A DNA stretch of 64,000 bases, taken from contig NZ_JAJAQH010000003.1 of NCBI RefSeq assembly GCF_020523625.1, positions 186,001 through 250,000 on the forward strand, in the 5' to 3' direction. Below, in pieces: positions 1 to 10,807 of this stretch. Both the position numbers and the translations under genes were made by a program. Every line of letters begins with the position of its first letter. Position 1 is the stretch's first letter. Source of the stretch: Methylovorus menthalis (lineage in GTDB: Bacteria > Pseudomonadota > Gammaproteobacteria > Burkholderiales > Methylophilaceae). The notes under the pieces are model-generated. The model was given only the letters and a program-made list of their open reading frames with translations, did no database searches and was not told where the DNA came from.

Positions 1-100
1 CCTGCATCAGGGGATTTCCAAAAGAATTTGAGGTAAGGCTTCTAGTCGGCTGAGATGGCCGGGTAGATGCCTTTTTTCTCTTTAACCGTGGGAGATTTTA

Positions 101-2086
101 ATGGCAACTCGTGTAGATTTAGCAAACGCCATCCGTGCGCTTTCGATGGACGCTGTCCAGAAAGCCAACTCGGGGCACCCAGGCGCGCCTATGGGTATGG
201 CGGAAATTGCAGAAGTAGTGTGGAACCACAACCTGAGCCACAACCCGACCAATCCTCAATGGGCTAACCGCGATCGCTTCGTGCTGTCCAATGGTCACGG
301 CTCCATGCTGATTTACTCCCTGCTGCACCTGACTGGTTACGATGTGTCCATCGAGGACATCAAGACATTCCGTCAATTGCATTCCAAGTGTGCAGGTCAC
401 CCTGAATATCACTACGCTCCTGGCGTAGAAACCACCACTGGTCCTCTGGGCCAGGGTATTGCCAATGGCGTTGGTTTCGCCATGGCCGAAAAGCTGCTGG
501 CCAGCCAGTTCAACAAGCCAGGCCACGACATCGTTGACCACTACACCTACGTGTTCCTGGGCGACGGCTGTATGATGGAAGGCGTTTCCCACGAAGCTTG
601 TGCACTGGCCGGTACCTGGGGTCTGGGCAAGCTGATGGCATTCTGGGATGACAACGGCATCTCTATCGACGGCCACATCGAAGGCTGGTACACCGATGAC
701 ACTGCCAAGCGTTTTGAAGCTTACGGCTGGCACGTTCAATCGGTAGATGGCCACGATGTTGCTGCAATCCAGGCCGCTGTTGATGCTGCCAAGAAGGTAA
801 CTGACAAGCCATCCTTGATCTGCTGCAAGACCATCATCGGCAAGGGCTCTCCAAACAAGTCCGGCAGCCACGACTGCCACGGCTCCGCACTGGGTGACGC
901 TGAAGTGGCTGCCACTCGCGCCAACATCGGCTGGAACCACGAGCCATTCGTTATCCCTGCTGACGTATACGCAGGCTGGGATGCCAAGTCCAAGGGTGCT
1001 GCTGCCGAGTCTGCATGGGACGCCAAGTTCGATGCATACGCCAAGGCTTTCCCTGCTGAAGCTGCTGAATTCAAGCGCCGCATGGCAAATGAACTGCCAG
1101 CAAACTGGAAGGAAGCGACCACCAAGATGATCGCCGACTTCAACGAAAAGGCAGAAGGCGTTGCCAGCCGCAAGGCATCACAAAACGTGATCGGCGCTCT
1201 GGCTCCAATCCTGCCAGAATTCCTCGGCGGTTCCGCTGACTTGACCGGCTCCAACCTGACCAGCACTGGCAGCTTCGTGCATGTGGATGCCAAGAAACCA
1301 GGCAACTACATCTCCTACGGTGTACGTGAATTCGGTATGGCTGCGATCATGAATGGTGTGGCACTGCACGGTGGCTTGCTGCCATTCGGCGGTACCTTCC
1401 ACATGTTCTCTGACTACATGAAGAACGGCATGCGCATGTCCGCGCTGATGAAGCAACGTGTTGTTTACGTGCTGACTCACGATTCTATCGGTCAAGGCGA
1501 AGACGGCCCAACCCACCAACCAGTTGAAAACACCTCCGGTCTGCGTTATATCCCACGCATGAACGTATGGCGTCCTGCTGATGCGACAGAAACTGCCGTG
1601 GCATGGGTGGCGGCTGTTGAGCGTACCGATGGTCCTACCAGCCTGGTGCTGAGCCGTCAGAATCTGCCTGGCATCAAGCACGATGCTGCGCAAATTGACC
1701 TGATCCGCAAGGGTGGTTATGTATTCTCCGACGTGGCTGGCAAGGCTGATGTGATCATCATCGCCAACGGTTCCGAGCTGGATCTGGCGATCAAGGCTGC
1801 TGCTGAGCTGAATGCGGCTGGTACCAAGGTGCGCGTGGTTTCCATGCCATCCACCAACGTATTCGACGCACAAGACCAGGCTTACAAGGACAGCGTGCTG
1901 ACCCCAGGCGTGAAGCGTGTTGCAGTGGAAGCTGCTCACCCTGACTTCTGGCGCAAGTATGTTGGCCTGGAAGGTGCTGTGGTCGGTATCGACACCTTCG
2001 GCGAGTCCGCTCCAGGCGGCGTGCTGATGAAGCACTTCGGTTTCACGGTTGAAAATGTTGTGAAAACCGTAAAATCCGTACTGTAA
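101..2086 (+). CDS. tkt: Transketolase
   Basis: Thiamine-diphosphate enzyme that moves two-carbon ketol units between sugar phosphates in the cytoplasm. In a RuMP-type methylotroph it would work in the rearrangement phase that regenerates ribulose 5-phosphate. The 661-residue product has the family's usual length. An N-terminal [10 protein letters not shown] stretch is followed by the ThDP/Mg2+ motif beginning GDGCMMEG at about residue 154, and the pyrimidine domain has [10 protein letters not shown]. The ATG at 101 follows a GGGAGA ribosome site. A hairpin terminator follows the gene, so it is probably transcribed separately from gap-pgk. The family assignment is secure; the RuMP role is inference. 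Confidence 0.97.
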   Translation: MATRVDLANAIRALSMDAVQKANSGHPGAPMGMAEIAEVVWNHNLSHNPTNPQWANRDRFVLSNGHGSMLIYSLLHLTGYDVSIEDIKTFRQLHSKCAGHPEYHYAPGVETTTGPLGQGIANGVGFAMAEKLLASQFNKPGHDIVDHYTYVFLGDGCMMEGVSHEACALAGTWGLGKLMAFWDDNGISIDGHIEGWYTDDTAKRFEAYGWHVQSVDGHDVAAIQAAVDAAKKVTDKPSLICCKTIIGKGSPNKSGSHDCHGSALGDAEVAATRANIGWNHEPFVIPADVYAGWDAKSKGAAAESAWDAKFDAYAKAFPAEAAEFKRRMANELPANWKEATTKMIADFNEKAEGVASRKASQNVIGALAPILPEFLGGSADLTGSNLTSTGSFVHVDAKKPGNYISYGVREFGMAAIMNGVALHGGLLPFGGTFHMFSDYMKNGMRMSALMKQRVVYVLTHDSIGQGEDGPTHQPVENTSGLRYIPRMNVWRPADATETAVAWVAAVERTDGPTSLVLSRQNLPGIKHDAAQIDLIRKGGYVFSDVAGKADVIIIANGSELDLAIKAAAELNAAGTKVRVVSMPSTNVFDAQDQAYKDSVLTPGVKRVAVEAAHPDFWRKYVGLEGAVVGIDTFGESAPGGVLMKHFGFTVENVVKTVKSVL

Positions 2087-2104
2087 TAGTGTGTAGTTAA
2101 GTAA

Positions 2105-3160
<1,056 letters not shown>

Positions 3161-3170
3161 GGAGCTGGGC

Positions 3171-4352
3171 ATGAAAGTCATCAAAATGACCGACCTGGAC
3201 CTTAAGGGTAAAAAGGTACTGATTCGTTCTGATCTCAATGTGCCGGTCAAGGACGGCAAAGTGACCTCGGATGCCCGCATTACCGCATCCATGGCTACCA
3301 TCGAGCACGCGCTGAAAGCGGGTGCCAAGGTCATGGTGACGTCCCATCTGGGGCGTCCGGAAGAGGGCGTGTATTCCGAGGAGAACTCGCTCAAGCCGGT
3401 GGCCGACGTGATTGCCGCCAAACTTGGCAAGCCTGTGCGCCTGATCAAGGACTGGGTGGATGGCGGTTTTGAGGTGGCCGAAGGTGAACTGGTGCTGCTG
3501 GAAAACTGTCGGTTTAACAAGGGCGAAAAGAAAAACCTCGATGAAACGTCACAAAAGTACGCCAAGCTGTGCGATGTCTTTGTGATGGATGCCTTTGGTA
3601 CCGCGCACCGGGCTGAGGCCTCTACCCATGGGGTCGCCAAGTTTGCGCCAGTCGCCGCAGCAGGCATCTTGCTGGTAGGCGAGCTCGATGCACTGGGCAA
3701 GGCCTTGCTGTGTCCGGCCCGACCTATGGTCGCTATTGTCGGTGGCTCCAAGGTGTCGACCAAACTCACCGTGCTGGAAAGCCTAGCTGAAAAAGTGGAC
3801 CAGCTGGTGGTGGGCGGGGGTATCGCCAATACCTTCCTCAAGGCTACCGGGCATGAAGTCGGCAAGTCTTTGTGCGAGGATGACCTGGTGCCCACTGCCA
3901 AGGCGCTGATCGACAAAATGTCGGCACGTGGTGCAGCGGTGCCGATTGCCGTGGATGTGGTCGTCGGCAAGCAATTCGATGCCAACGAGCCTGCCGTGCT
4001 GAAGGACGCGAATGATGTGGCCGCAGACGACATGATTTTTGACATTGGCCCGAAATCTGCTGAGGAATTGGCAGACATCATCATGAATGCCGCCACTGTG
4101 GTCTGGAATGGCCCGGTGGGTGTGTTTGAGTTTGATCAGTTTGGCGAAGGTACCAAAAAGATTGCCGAAGCCATTGCCCAGACCAAGGCGTTTACTCTGG
4201 CGGGCGGTGGCGACACCATTGCGGCTATTCAGAAGTATGATATCTACGACAAGGTGTCCTATATTTCAACCGCCGGTGGCGCTTTCCTGGAGTTTCTGGA
4301 AGGCAAACCGCTGCCAGCAGTTGAAATCCTGGAGGCTCGCGCACGCGGCTAA
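3171..4352 (+). CDS. pgk: Phosphoglycerate kinase
   Basis: Transfers the acyl phosphate of 1,3-bisphosphoglycerate to ADP, the step after GAPDH. The 393-residue product has RSDLNVPV near the N-terminus, TSHLGRP in the substrate domain, the [10 protein letters not shown] hinge and GGGDT in the nucleotide-binding domain. I chose the ATG at 3171 because AAGGAG sits 6-7 bp upstream; an internal ATG at 3186 is a weaker choice. It is the second gene of the gap-pgk unit and ends just before a strong GC-rich hairpin. Confidence 0.97.
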   Translation: MKVIKMTDLDLKGKKVLIRSDLNVPVKDGKVTSDARITASMATIEHALKAGAKVMVTSHLGRPEEGVYSEENSLKPVADVIAAKLGKPVRLIKDWVDGGFEVAEGELVLLENCRFNKGEKKNLDETSQKYAKLCDVFVMDAFGTAHRAEASTHGVAKFAPVAAAGILLVGELDALGKALLCPARPMVAIVGGSKVSTKLTVLESLAEKVDQLVVGGGIANTFLKATGHEVGKSLCEDDLVPTAKALIDKMSARGAAVPIAVDVVVGKQFDANEPAVLKDANDVAADDMIFDIGPKSAEELADIIMNAATVVWNGPVGVFEFDQFGEGTKKIAEAIAQTKAFTLAGGGDTIAAIQKYDIYDKVSYISTAGGAFLEFLEGKPLPAVEILEARARG

Positions 4353-4376
4353 GCGTCTATCGCGCGGGTATTCAGC

Positions 4377-4403
4377 AAAAGGGGCGCTTGCGCCCCTTTT
4401 TTT
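4377..4403 (+). terminator. Rho-independent terminator after pgk
   Basis: GGGGCG-CTTG-CGCCCC at 4381-4396 is preceded by AAAA and followed by seven T residues. It ends the gap-pgk unit. Confidence 0.9.
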
Positions 4404-4483
4404 ATGGGCAGCCGTTATTTGTAATCTGGTTTCAGGTGGCTGAGCCTGCGGTCTGCAGGTGACTGCCACATCAGGAGGTAGCA

Positions 4484-5920
4484 ATGGAATTACGCAGAAC
4501 CAAGATCGTGGCGACGCTGGGGCCAGCCTCCAGTGAGCGTGAAGTGCTGGAACGCATGCTGGATGCCGGGGTGGATGTGGTGCGCCTGAATTTTTCGCAC
4601 GGGCAAGCGGCGGACCATATCGCCCGTGCAGAGCTGGTGCGTGAACTTGCGCGTGCCCGCCGTCGCTCGGTGGGCGTGCTATGCGATTTGCAAGGCCCCA
4701 AAATCCGTATCGGCAAGTTTGCTGATGGCAAGGTGCTGCTGCGTCCTGGCGACAATTTCATTCTGGATGCCGCCTGCCCGTTAGGCGATCAATCGCGCGT
4801 CGGGCTGGATTACAAGACCCTGCCACAAGAGGTGGTCACAGGGACGGTGCTGCTGCTGGATGATGGCCGTATCGTGCTCACCGTGGATTCGGTAGAAGGC
4901 ACGGCGGTCTATTGCACCGTCAAGGTAGGCGGCCTGCTGTCCAATAACAAAGGCATTAACCGCTTGGGCGGCGGATTGGCGGCCGAGGCGCTCACTGAAA
5001 AAGACCGCGAAGATATCAAGACCGCTGCTGCCCTCAGCGCCGACTATATCGCCATCTCGTTTCCGCGTAGCGGGGCGGATGTCGAGCTGGCGCGGCAACT
5101 GGTGCAGGAAGCAGGCGGCCATGCGCATATCGTCGCCAAGATCGAACGGGCAGAGGCGATTCCTGCGCTGGAGGAGATTGTGGATGCGGCTGATGTGATC
5201 ATGGTGGCGCGGGGGGATCTGGGCGTGGAAGTGGGGGATGCTGTGGTGCCCGGCTTGCAGAAGCGCATGATCCGACTGGCCCGCGCCAGGAACAAGCTGG
5301 TGATTACCGCCACGCAGATGATGGAATCCATGATCCTCAATCCCATCCCGACCCGTGCCGAAGTGTCGGATGTGGCAAACGCCGTGCTGGATGGTACCGA
5401 TGCGGTGATGCTGTCGGCGGAAACAGCGGCCGGGCAGTTTCCGGTAGAAGCGGTGGCAGCCATGCACCGCGTATGCAAGGAAGCAGAAAAAGAATATTAC
5501 GATGACAGCATGCGACGACTGGGCCGCGAGACCTTTGACGAAATCGACGAAGCCATTGCCATGGCCACCAGTTACAGCGCGCGGCATTTCCAGGTCAAGG
5601 CGATAGCGGCGCTTACCCAGTCGGGAAAATCGGTCATCTGGCTATCGCGTGCCAGCACCCATGTGCCAATCTACGCGCTGAGCCCTGAGCAGAATACGCG
5701 CCGCAAGCTCACGCTGTGCCGTGGGGTGTATCCTTATCGCATGGATATCGGCACGCATGATATCGACCGTATCCTGTTTGATGCGGAAGAAGAGCTGGTA
5801 TCGCGTGGTGTGGTGACCAACGGCGATTATATTTTGCTGACCTTTGGCCAGCCCATCGGCAAGGCTGGCAGCACCAACACCATGAAACTTGTCCAAGTAG
5901 GGGAACATCGCCAAAGTTAG
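4484..5920 (+). CDS. pyk: Pyruvate kinase
   Basis: Makes pyruvate and ATP from phosphoenolpyruvate and ADP in the cytoplasm. The 478-residue product begins RRTKIVATLGPAS, has the VRLNFSHG substrate-domain motif, the VARGDLGVEV metal-binding motif, and TQMMESM plus AEVSDVANAV in the active-site barrel. An allosteric C-terminal domain is present, so the length is typical. The ATG at 4484 follows CAGGAGGTAGCA, a strong ribosome site. fba starts only 9 bp after the stop with its own RBS, so pyk and fba form a unit behind the pgk terminator. Confidence 0.97.
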   Translation: MELRRTKIVATLGPASSEREVLERMLDAGVDVVRLNFSHGQAADHIARAELVRELARARRRSVGVLCDLQGPKIRIGKFADGKVLLRPGDNFILDAACPLGDQSRVGLDYKTLPQEVVTGTVLLLDDGRIVLTVDSVEGTAVYCTVKVGGLLSNNKGINRLGGGLAAEALTEKDREDIKTAAALSADYIAISFPRSGADVELARQLVQEAGGHAHIVAKIERAEAIPALEEIVDAADVIMVARGDLGVEVGDAVVPGLQKRMIRLARARNKLVITATQMMESMILNPIPTRAEVSDVANAVLDGTDAVMLSAETAAGQFPVEAVAAMHRVCKEAEKEYYDDSMRRLGRETFDEIDEAIAMATSYSARHFQVKAIAALTQSGKSVIWLSRASTHVPIYALSPEQNTRRKLTLCRGVYPYRMDIGTHDIDRILFDAEEELVSRGVVTNGDYILLTFGQPIGKAGSTNTMKLVQVGEHRQS

Positions 5921-5929
5921 GAGTTTGCC

Positions 5930-7006
5930 ATGGCACTCATTACGCTCAGACAGGCACTGGATCACGCGGCCGAATACGGCTACGCCCTGCCTGCGTTCAA
6001 CGTCAATAATCTGGAGCAGATACAGGCGGTGATGCAGGCTGCCGATGCGGTGGATAGCCCGGTCATTCTGCAAGCCAGCGCCGGCGCCCGAAAATATGCA
6101 GGCGAGATGTTCCTGCAGCATCTGGTGCTCGCTGCCATTGAAACCTACCCGCATATTCCCGTGGTCATGCATCAGGATCATGGCGCCTCGGCTGATGTGT
6201 GTGTGCAGGCCATACGGCTTGGCTTTTCCAGCGTCATGATGGATGGCTCGCTGCGTGAAGACGCTTCTACCCCTGCCGATTTTGCCTACAACGTGGAGGT
6301 GACGCGTCGCGTGGTGGATATTGCCCATGCGGTGGGCGTTTCCGTGGAGGGCGAGCTGGGCGTGCTGGGTTCGCTGGAAACCGGCATGGCGGGCGAGGAA
6401 GATGGTGTGGGTGCCGAGGGTCATCTGGACCACAGTCAGTTGCTAACTGACCCGGAAGAAGCTGCCGATTTTGTACGGTTTACCAATGTGGATGCCCTGG
6501 CGATTGCCATTGGCACTTCCCATGGTGCCTATAAATTCAGTCGACCGCCCAGCGGCGATATTCTTGCTATCGAGCGCATACGTGACATTCATGCCCGCTT
6601 GCCCAATACCCATCTCGTCATGCACGGCGCATCCTCTGTGCCGCAGGAGTGGTTGCAACTGATCAATGCGCATGGCGGCGATATCCCCGAAACCTATGGT
6701 GTGCCAGTGGAGGAGATTGTGCAGGGCATACGGCATGGTGTACGCAAGGTGAATATTGATACCGATCTGCGCATGGCGTTTATTGGTTCGGCGCGAGAAT
6801 TTTTGCATGGTGGGCAGCACAATCGCGAGCTTGATCCGCGCAAGCTGTTGACCGCTGCCACGCAGGGCATGGCCAGCATTTGCCAGGCGCGTTTTGAGGC
6901 ATTCGGCTCGGCCGGGCAAGCGGGGCGCATACGGCCTGTTGCATGCGCCGAGATGGCACGGCGCTATCGCCAGGGCGAGCTAACGGCTCTGGTGCAGCCG
7001 CGCTAG
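5930..7006 (+). CDS. fba: Class II fructose-bisphosphate aldolase, Calvin-type
   Basis: Zinc-dependent aldolase that cleaves fructose 1,6-bisphosphate; enzymes of this clade (CbbA/FbaA-like) may also accept sedoheptulose bisphosphate. The 358-residue product has AFNVNNLEQ at the N-terminus, the zinc-ligand motif HQDHG, the VEGELG stretch, [10 protein letters not shown] and the [11 protein letters not shown] phosphate-binding segment. The ATG at 5930 is preceded by TAGGAG. It closes the carbohydrate block and probably shares a transcript with pyk. In a RuMP methylotroph it would sit at the fructose bisphosphate branch point, but flux direction cannot be deduced here. Confidence 0.95.
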   Translation: MALITLRQALDHAAEYGYALPAFNVNNLEQIQAVMQAADAVDSPVILQASAGARKYAGEMFLQHLVLAAIETYPHIPVVMHQDHGASADVCVQAIRLGFSSVMMDGSLREDASTPADFAYNVEVTRRVVDIAHAVGVSVEGELGVLGSLETGMAGEEDGVGAEGHLDHSQLLTDPEEAADFVRFTNVDALAIAIGTSHGAYKFSRPPSGDILAIERIRDIHARLPNTHLVMHGASSVPQEWLQLINAHGGDIPETYGVPVEEIVQGIRHGVRKVNIDTDLRMAFIGSAREFLHGGQHNRELDPRKLLTAATQGMASICQARFEAFGSAGQAGRIRPVACAEMARRYRQGELTALVQPR

Positions 7007-7173
7007 GGGATTGTGATTCTTGCGTAAGTGCTTGCTTATCTGCATATCGTGCGGGTGTGGTTGTAAGGTAAAATAGCGCTCAGGCCAGCATGCCAGGATT
7101 CACCTCGTGAGTCTGGTGCATCCGTTCATGGCACATAAGACAATATCAAGTAAAAACCTTGGGGAGCGCCAGC

Positions 7174-7587
7174 ATGAGACCAAATAAATTTAGCAGCCTC
7201 GGCCAGTACGGCCTGGGCATTGTCGAGCAGATTGTATTGATCGTAATTGCGCTGGCGACGGTGGTGGCGACGTATCAGCAAATCGCCCATATCTGGCAGG
7301 CATGGTCGGTGACGGTGGGCGATTTGCTCCTGCTGTTCTTGTACCTTGAAGTCATGACCATGCTCAACCATTACCTGGGTTCGGGCAAGCTGCCAGTGCG
7401 CTATCCGCTATACATCGGCATTATTGCCCTGGCCCGCTATCTGGTACTGGATATCAAGGAGCTGGATGCCTGGCGCATTTTTGCCGTATCGGCCTCCATC
7501 CTGCTGATTGCCATGGCGATTTTGCTGGTGCGTTATGGCCATGTGCGCTTCCCCTATACCGATGGCACCGATCTGCAATCCAAATAG
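7174..7587 (+). CDS. PsiE-like small integral membrane protein
   Basis: A 137-residue protein with about four hydrophobic segments, including GIVEQIVLIVIALATVV, a LLLLFLYLEVMTML segment, YIGIIALARYLVL and SILLIAMAILLVRYG. The pattern, and the LEV..M...Y....R.P.......AR...... stretch, match the phosphate-starvation-inducible PsiE family, whose biochemical function is unknown. The ATG at 7174 follows GGGGAG with good spacing; an in-frame TTG at 7159 is less likely. It stands alone between fba and purC. No obvious Pho box was recognised upstream, so phosphate regulation is not supported by the sequence. Confidence 0.8.
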   Translation: MRPNKFSSLGQYGLGIVEQIVLIVIALATVVATYQQIAHIWQAWSVTVGDLLLLFLYLEVMTMLNHYLGSGKLPVRYPLYIGIIALARYLVLDIKELDAWRIFAVSASILLIAMAILLVRYGHVRFPYTDGTDLQSK

Positions 7588-7651
7588 CACAACAACTTCC
7601 AGATGGCCTTAGCCGCAGACCGTATTAACGCATATTGATAAGGAACCCGTT

Positions 7652-8551
7652 TTGACAGCACCTCTCATGCGATCCAGCATTCACAGCCTGCCTTTGATAA
7701 ACCAAGGCAAGGTCAGGGATATTTACGACATCGACGACAAGACCATGCTGCTGGTGACGACCGATCGCCTGTCGGCTTTCGATGTGATTTTGCCGACGCC
7801 GATTCAGGACAAAGGCGCCGTGCTGACCCAGATTGCCAATTTCTGGTTTGATAAGCTGGGCCATATCGTCCCCAATCACCTGACCGGCATTGCGCCGGAA
7901 AGCGTGGTGGCAGACCCCGCAGAAAAAGCCCAGCTGGCGCGCCGCGCGCTGGTGGTCAAAAAGCTGAAGCCTTTACCGATTGAAGCCATTGTGCGTGGCT
8001 ACCTGGTGGGTTCTGGCTGGAAAGAATACAAAACCGCAGGCACGGTCTGCGGTATATCGCTGCCCGCTGGCCTGCAAGAAGCTTCGCCATTGCCGCAGCC
8101 ATTGTTCACCCCATCCAGCAAGGCTGAGATGGGCGACCACGACGAAAATATCACCCTGGAAAAATGCGCCCAGCTGCTGGGCAAAGAGCTGGCCGAGAAA
8201 GTGGCGCGCATCAGCATTCAGCTCTATACCGAAGCCGCGGCCTATGCGCTGACGCGTGGCATTATCATTGCTGACACCAAGTTTGAGTTTGGCCTCGATG
8301 CCGCTGGCGAACTTTATCTGATTGATGAAGCGCTCACACCGGATTCATCGCGTTTCTGGCCTGCCGAGCAATATGCCGTCGGCAGTAACCCACCCAGTTT
8401 CGACAAGCAGTATGTGCGTGACTGGCTGGAATCCACCGGCTGGAACAAGGTGGCGCCTGGCCCCGAATTACCCGCCGATGTCGCGCAGAAAACTGCAGAC
8501 AAATACCGCGAAGCCTATCGCAAGCTGACGGGCAACGAGCTGGCCAGCTGA
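7652..8551 (+). CDS. purC: Phosphoribosylaminoimidazole-succinocarboxamide synthase (SAICAR synthetase)
   Basis: ATP-dependent ligase joining aspartate to CAIR in purine biosynthesis. The 299-residue product has the [11 protein letters not shown] nucleotide-binding opening, the TDRLSAFDV segment, [21 protein letters not shown] and DTKFEFG, all typical of the family. The longer form, near 300 residues, is common in beta- and gammaproteobacteria. The predicted start is a TTG at 7652 because AAGGA lies 6-7 bp upstream; an ATG at 7667 would lose only five residues. A DUF1232 coding segment begins immediately at the stop codon. Confidence 0.96.
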   Translation: MTAPLMRSSIHSLPLINQGKVRDIYDIDDKTMLLVTTDRLSAFDVILPTPIQDKGAVLTQIANFWFDKLGHIVPNHLTGIAPESVVADPAEKAQLARRALVVKKLKPLPIEAIVRGYLVGSGWKEYKTAGTVCGISLPAGLQEASPLPQPLFTPSSKAEMGDHDENITLEKCAQLLGKELAEKVARISIQLYTEAAAYALTRGIIIADTKFEFGLDAAGELYLIDEALTPDSSRFWPAEQYAVGSNPPSFDKQYVRDWLESTGWNKVAPGPELPADVAQKTADKYREAYRKLTGNELAS

Positions 8552-8610
8552 AACAAAAACTGAAACAGCTCGCCGCCACGCTCAAGACCGAGTTTCAGGT
8601 CTATAAGCGT

Positions 8611-9465
8611 GTGCTGGCGCACCCCAAGACGCCCAGGGCCGCCAAGGCCTTGTTATGGCTGGCCCTGGCTTATCTGGTAATGCCGTTTGACCTGATACCG
8701 GATTTTATTCCTGTCATCGGCCAGCTGGATGAGCTGATCATCATTCCCGGCCTGGTTTATCTGGCGCTCCGCATGATCCCATCCTGGGTGGTTGATGAGT
8801 GCCGGGCCCAACTAAAGAAAGAGACCTGCATGGCAGATTTTCAGAAACTGATAGATGGTTACCGCCGTTTCCATGACAACTACTTCGTCACCGATGAGCA
8901 GCAACTGTTTGCCGAACTGAGTCAGGGGCAAAAACCCAGCACGCTGGTGATTGCCTGTTCCGATTCGCGGGTGGACCCGGCAATTGTGCTGGATTGCAAA
9001 CCCGGGGATCTGTTCGTGGTGCGCAACGTGGCCAATCTGGTTCCGCCATATGAGCAAGGCGGTGGTTACCACGGCGTGAGCGCGGCGCTGGAGTTTGGCG
9101 TGTGCGCGCTCGAAGTCCAGCACATCATTGTGCTAGGGCATCGCCAGTGCGGCGGCATCAAGGCGCTGTTTGAGGGCATACCTGAAGGCATGGAAGGCGA
9201 GTTCATCAAGCCTTGGGTTGGCATGGCCAAGCGTGCGGCTGACCGCGTCAATGCCGAGCATGGGCATGAAACGGCAGATGACAAGCTGTGTGCCTGCGAG
9301 ATGGCAGGTATCGTTGTCTCGCTGGAAAATCTGCAAACGTTCCCGTTCATCCGTTCCCGTGTTGAGCAGGGGCTCATCAAGCTGCATGGTTGGTATTTCG
9401 ACATCATTAACGGCGAAATGAAAGCCTACGATGCTGATCAGCTCAAATTCGAAACGCTAGTTTAA
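8611..9465 (+). CDS. DUF1232 (YkvA-like) module reading in frame into carbonic anhydrase
   Basis: The open frame that holds the carbonic anhydrase continues upstream through a complete DUF1232-type module, AKALLWLALAYLVMPFDLIP followed by DFIPVIGQLDELIIIPG, without any stop codon. YkvA/DUF1232 proteins are small membrane-associated proteins of unknown function. GTG at 8611 is the first conventional start. Protein-like sequence ([20 protein letters not shown]) extends back to the purC stop, where only CTG codons at 8548 and 8560 are available. Either the module is a separate gene that lost its start or stop, or a natural fusion, or it uses a rare CTG start. The carbonic anhydrase has its own start inside (separate entry). 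Confidence 0.55.
   Translation: MLAHPKTPRAAKALLWLALAYLVMPFDLIPDFIPVIGQLDELIIIPGLVYLALRMIPSWVVDECRAQLKKETCMADFQKLIDGYRRFHDNYFVTDEQQLFAELSQGQKPSTLVIACSDSRVDPAIVLDCKPGDLFVVRNVANLVPPYEQGGGYHGVSAALEFGVCALEVQHIIVLGHRQCGGIKALFEGIPEGMEGEFIKPWVGMAKRAADRVNAEHGHETADDKLCACEMAGIVVSLENLQTFPFIRSRVEQGLIKLHGWYFDIINGEMKAYDADQLKFETLV
8830..9465 (+). CDS. can: Beta-class carbonic anhydrase
   Basis: Zinc enzyme interconverting CO2 and bicarbonate. Counting from the ATG at 8830 (preceded by AAAGAGA), the 211-residue product has the expected length. The zinc ligands are visible as Cys43 in ACSDSRVDP, and His104 and Cys107 in LGHRQCGG; the Asp45-Arg47 dyad is present. It resembles E. coli Can/CynT-type enzymes. CO2 released by formaldehyde and formate oxidation in a methylotroph, or bicarbonate needed by carboxylases, would be natural substrates (inference). 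ppa follows 43 bp downstream. Confidence 0.93.
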   Translation: MADFQKLIDGYRRFHDNYFVTDEQQLFAELSQGQKPSTLVIACSDSRVDPAIVLDCKPGDLFVVRNVANLVPPYEQGGGYHGVSAALEFGVCALEVQHIIVLGHRQCGGIKALFEGIPEGMEGEFIKPWVGMAKRAADRVNAEHGHETADDKLCACEMAGIVVSLENLQTFPFIRSRVEQGLIKLHGWYFDIINGEMKAYDADQLKFETLV

Positions 9466-9508
9466 AATAACAATTGAATCACCCTATTTTTGATAAAGGA
9501 TCAAAGTA

Positions 9509-10036
9509 ATGTCATTGAACAATGTGCCAGCAGGCAAGGATATCCCTAACGATTTCAACGTTATCATCGAAATCCCGATGCGTGGCGAGCCAATCAAGTT
9601 TGAAGTGGATAAAGAATCCGGCGCGGTTTTCGTGGATCGTTTCATGGGCACGTCCATGCACTATCCCTGTAATTATGGCTATATTCCCCATACCCTGGCA
9701 GAAGATGGCGATCCAACCGATGTGCTGGTCATTACCCCTATCCCCTTGCAGCCTGGTGTGGTGATTCGTTGCCGTCCTATCGGCATGCTGACCATGGAAG
9801 ATGATGGCGGCATCGATGCCAAGGTGCTGGCAGTGCCGGTAGACAAGGTATGCCCGCAATACAAGGATGTGAAAAGCTATCACGACATCCCTGAGTTCCA
9901 GCTGGCACCTATTTCCCACTTCTTTGAGCACTACAAGGATCTGGAAAAAGGCAAATGGGTCAAGGTGGGTGGCTGGGTTGGCACCGATGAAGCCAAGGCG
10001 GAAATCCTGGCCAGCGTGGCACGCTACAGCAAGTAA
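9509..10036 (+). CDS. ppa: Inorganic pyrophosphatase, soluble family I
   Basis: Hydrolyses pyrophosphate to two phosphates in the cytoplasm and pulls biosynthetic reactions forward. The 175-residue product matches the bacterial family I length. It contains [13 protein letters not shown], the metal-binding signature DGDPTDVLV, the DAKVLAVP segment and a C-terminal KWVKVGGW motif. The ATG at 9509 is preceded by AAAGGATCAAAG. A hairpin terminator follows directly and is shared with the convergent ung gene. Confidence 0.97.
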   Translation: MSLNNVPAGKDIPNDFNVIIEIPMRGEPIKFEVDKESGAVFVDRFMGTSMHYPCNYGYIPHTLAEDGDPTDVLVITPIPLQPGVVIRCRPIGMLTMEDDGGIDAKVLAVPVDKVCPQYKDVKSYHDIPEFQLAPISHFFEHYKDLEKGKWVKVGGWVGTDEAKAEILASVARYSK

Positions 10037-10056
10037 TCTCTGCTTAAGCTTTCAAT

Positions 10057-10087
10057 AAAAAACGGCGCATAAGGCGCCGTTTTTTAT
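10057..10087. terminator. Bidirectional terminator between ppa and ung
   Basis: ACGGCGC at 10062-10068 pairs with GCGCCGT at 10074-10080, with A-run and T-run on the two sides. It can serve both convergent genes. Confidence 0.88.
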
Positions 10088-10117
10088 TGTCCGCGAGGCA
10101 TGATGTGCCAGGCTGGC

Positions 10118-10807
10118 TTACCAGTGTATGGGCGTTTGCCTCCAGTCGGCCAGCACGGTGTTGGTCTGGCTGAATGGTCGGCTGCCAAAAAATCCGCGAT
10201 GCGCTGAAAGTGGCGAGGGATGAACGGATTCGATTATGCGGTGCTGCGGTGCGATCAGGGATTTATGGCGTTGCGCGTGACTGCCCCAGAGGATGAATAC
10301 CAGGGGCTGCTCGCGCTGGCCGAGCCAAGCCATCAACCTTTCGGTGAAGGTATGCCAATAAGCCGCATGCGCGCCAGCTTCACCGCCGCGCGTGGTGAGC
10401 GAGGCATTCAGCAGTAGCACACCCTGCTTGCTCCAGTTGCTGAGGTTGCCGCCCTCAATATGCGGTTCACCAATATCGCTCGCCAGTTCCTTGAGTATAT
10501 TGCGCAGCGAAGGTGGCGGGCGCACGCCTGCAGGCACGGAAAACGCCAGGCCATGGGCTTGCTGTATGCCTTTGTCCTCACCGTGATAGGGGTCCTGGCC
10601 GAGAATGATGACACGCGCTTCTTCCGGGCCTACTGCTCGCAAGGCTTCAAACCACAGGCCGGGCTGGGGACGGATATCGGATTCATCGCGCAATTGCTCG
10701 CGAACGCTGGCATATTGCTGTGCCAGCTCTGGTAGCTGCTCGGCCCAGGCAGGTGGGATGGTTTCAGGGGAAGGCATGATGACTCCGGAGGGACGGGTAA
10801 GGGACAT
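10118..10807 (-). CDS. ung: Uracil-DNA glycosylase, family 1
   Basis: Excises uracil from DNA as the first step of base-excision repair. The catalytic motif GQDPYHG is followed by AHGLAFSVP, and the DNA-intercalating HPSPLSAHRGF motif is near the C-terminus. The full frame gives 229 residues and its ATG at 10807 shares one base with the stop of the upstream permease gene. An internal ATG at 10777 has a better ribosome site (GGAG five bases upstream) and would give 219 residues, so the start is not settled. It is the last gene of a leftward group with the ABC transporter. Confidence 0.96.
   Translation of the reverse strand: MSLTRPSGVIMPSPETIPPAWAEQLPELAQQYASVREQLRDESDIRPQPGLWFEALRAVGPEEARVIILGQDPYHGEDKGIQQAHGLAFSVPAGVRPPPSLRNILKELASDIGEPHIEGGNLSNWSKQGVLLLNASLTTRGGEAGAHAAYWHTFTERLMAWLGQREQPLVFILWGSHAQRHKSLIAPQHRIIESVHPSPLSAHRGFFGSRPFSQTNTVLADWRQTPIHW

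Noticed and set aside
1-100. Riboswitch or leader in the first 100 bases before tkt
   Set aside because: Only partial leader is visible and no known aptamer core was recognised.
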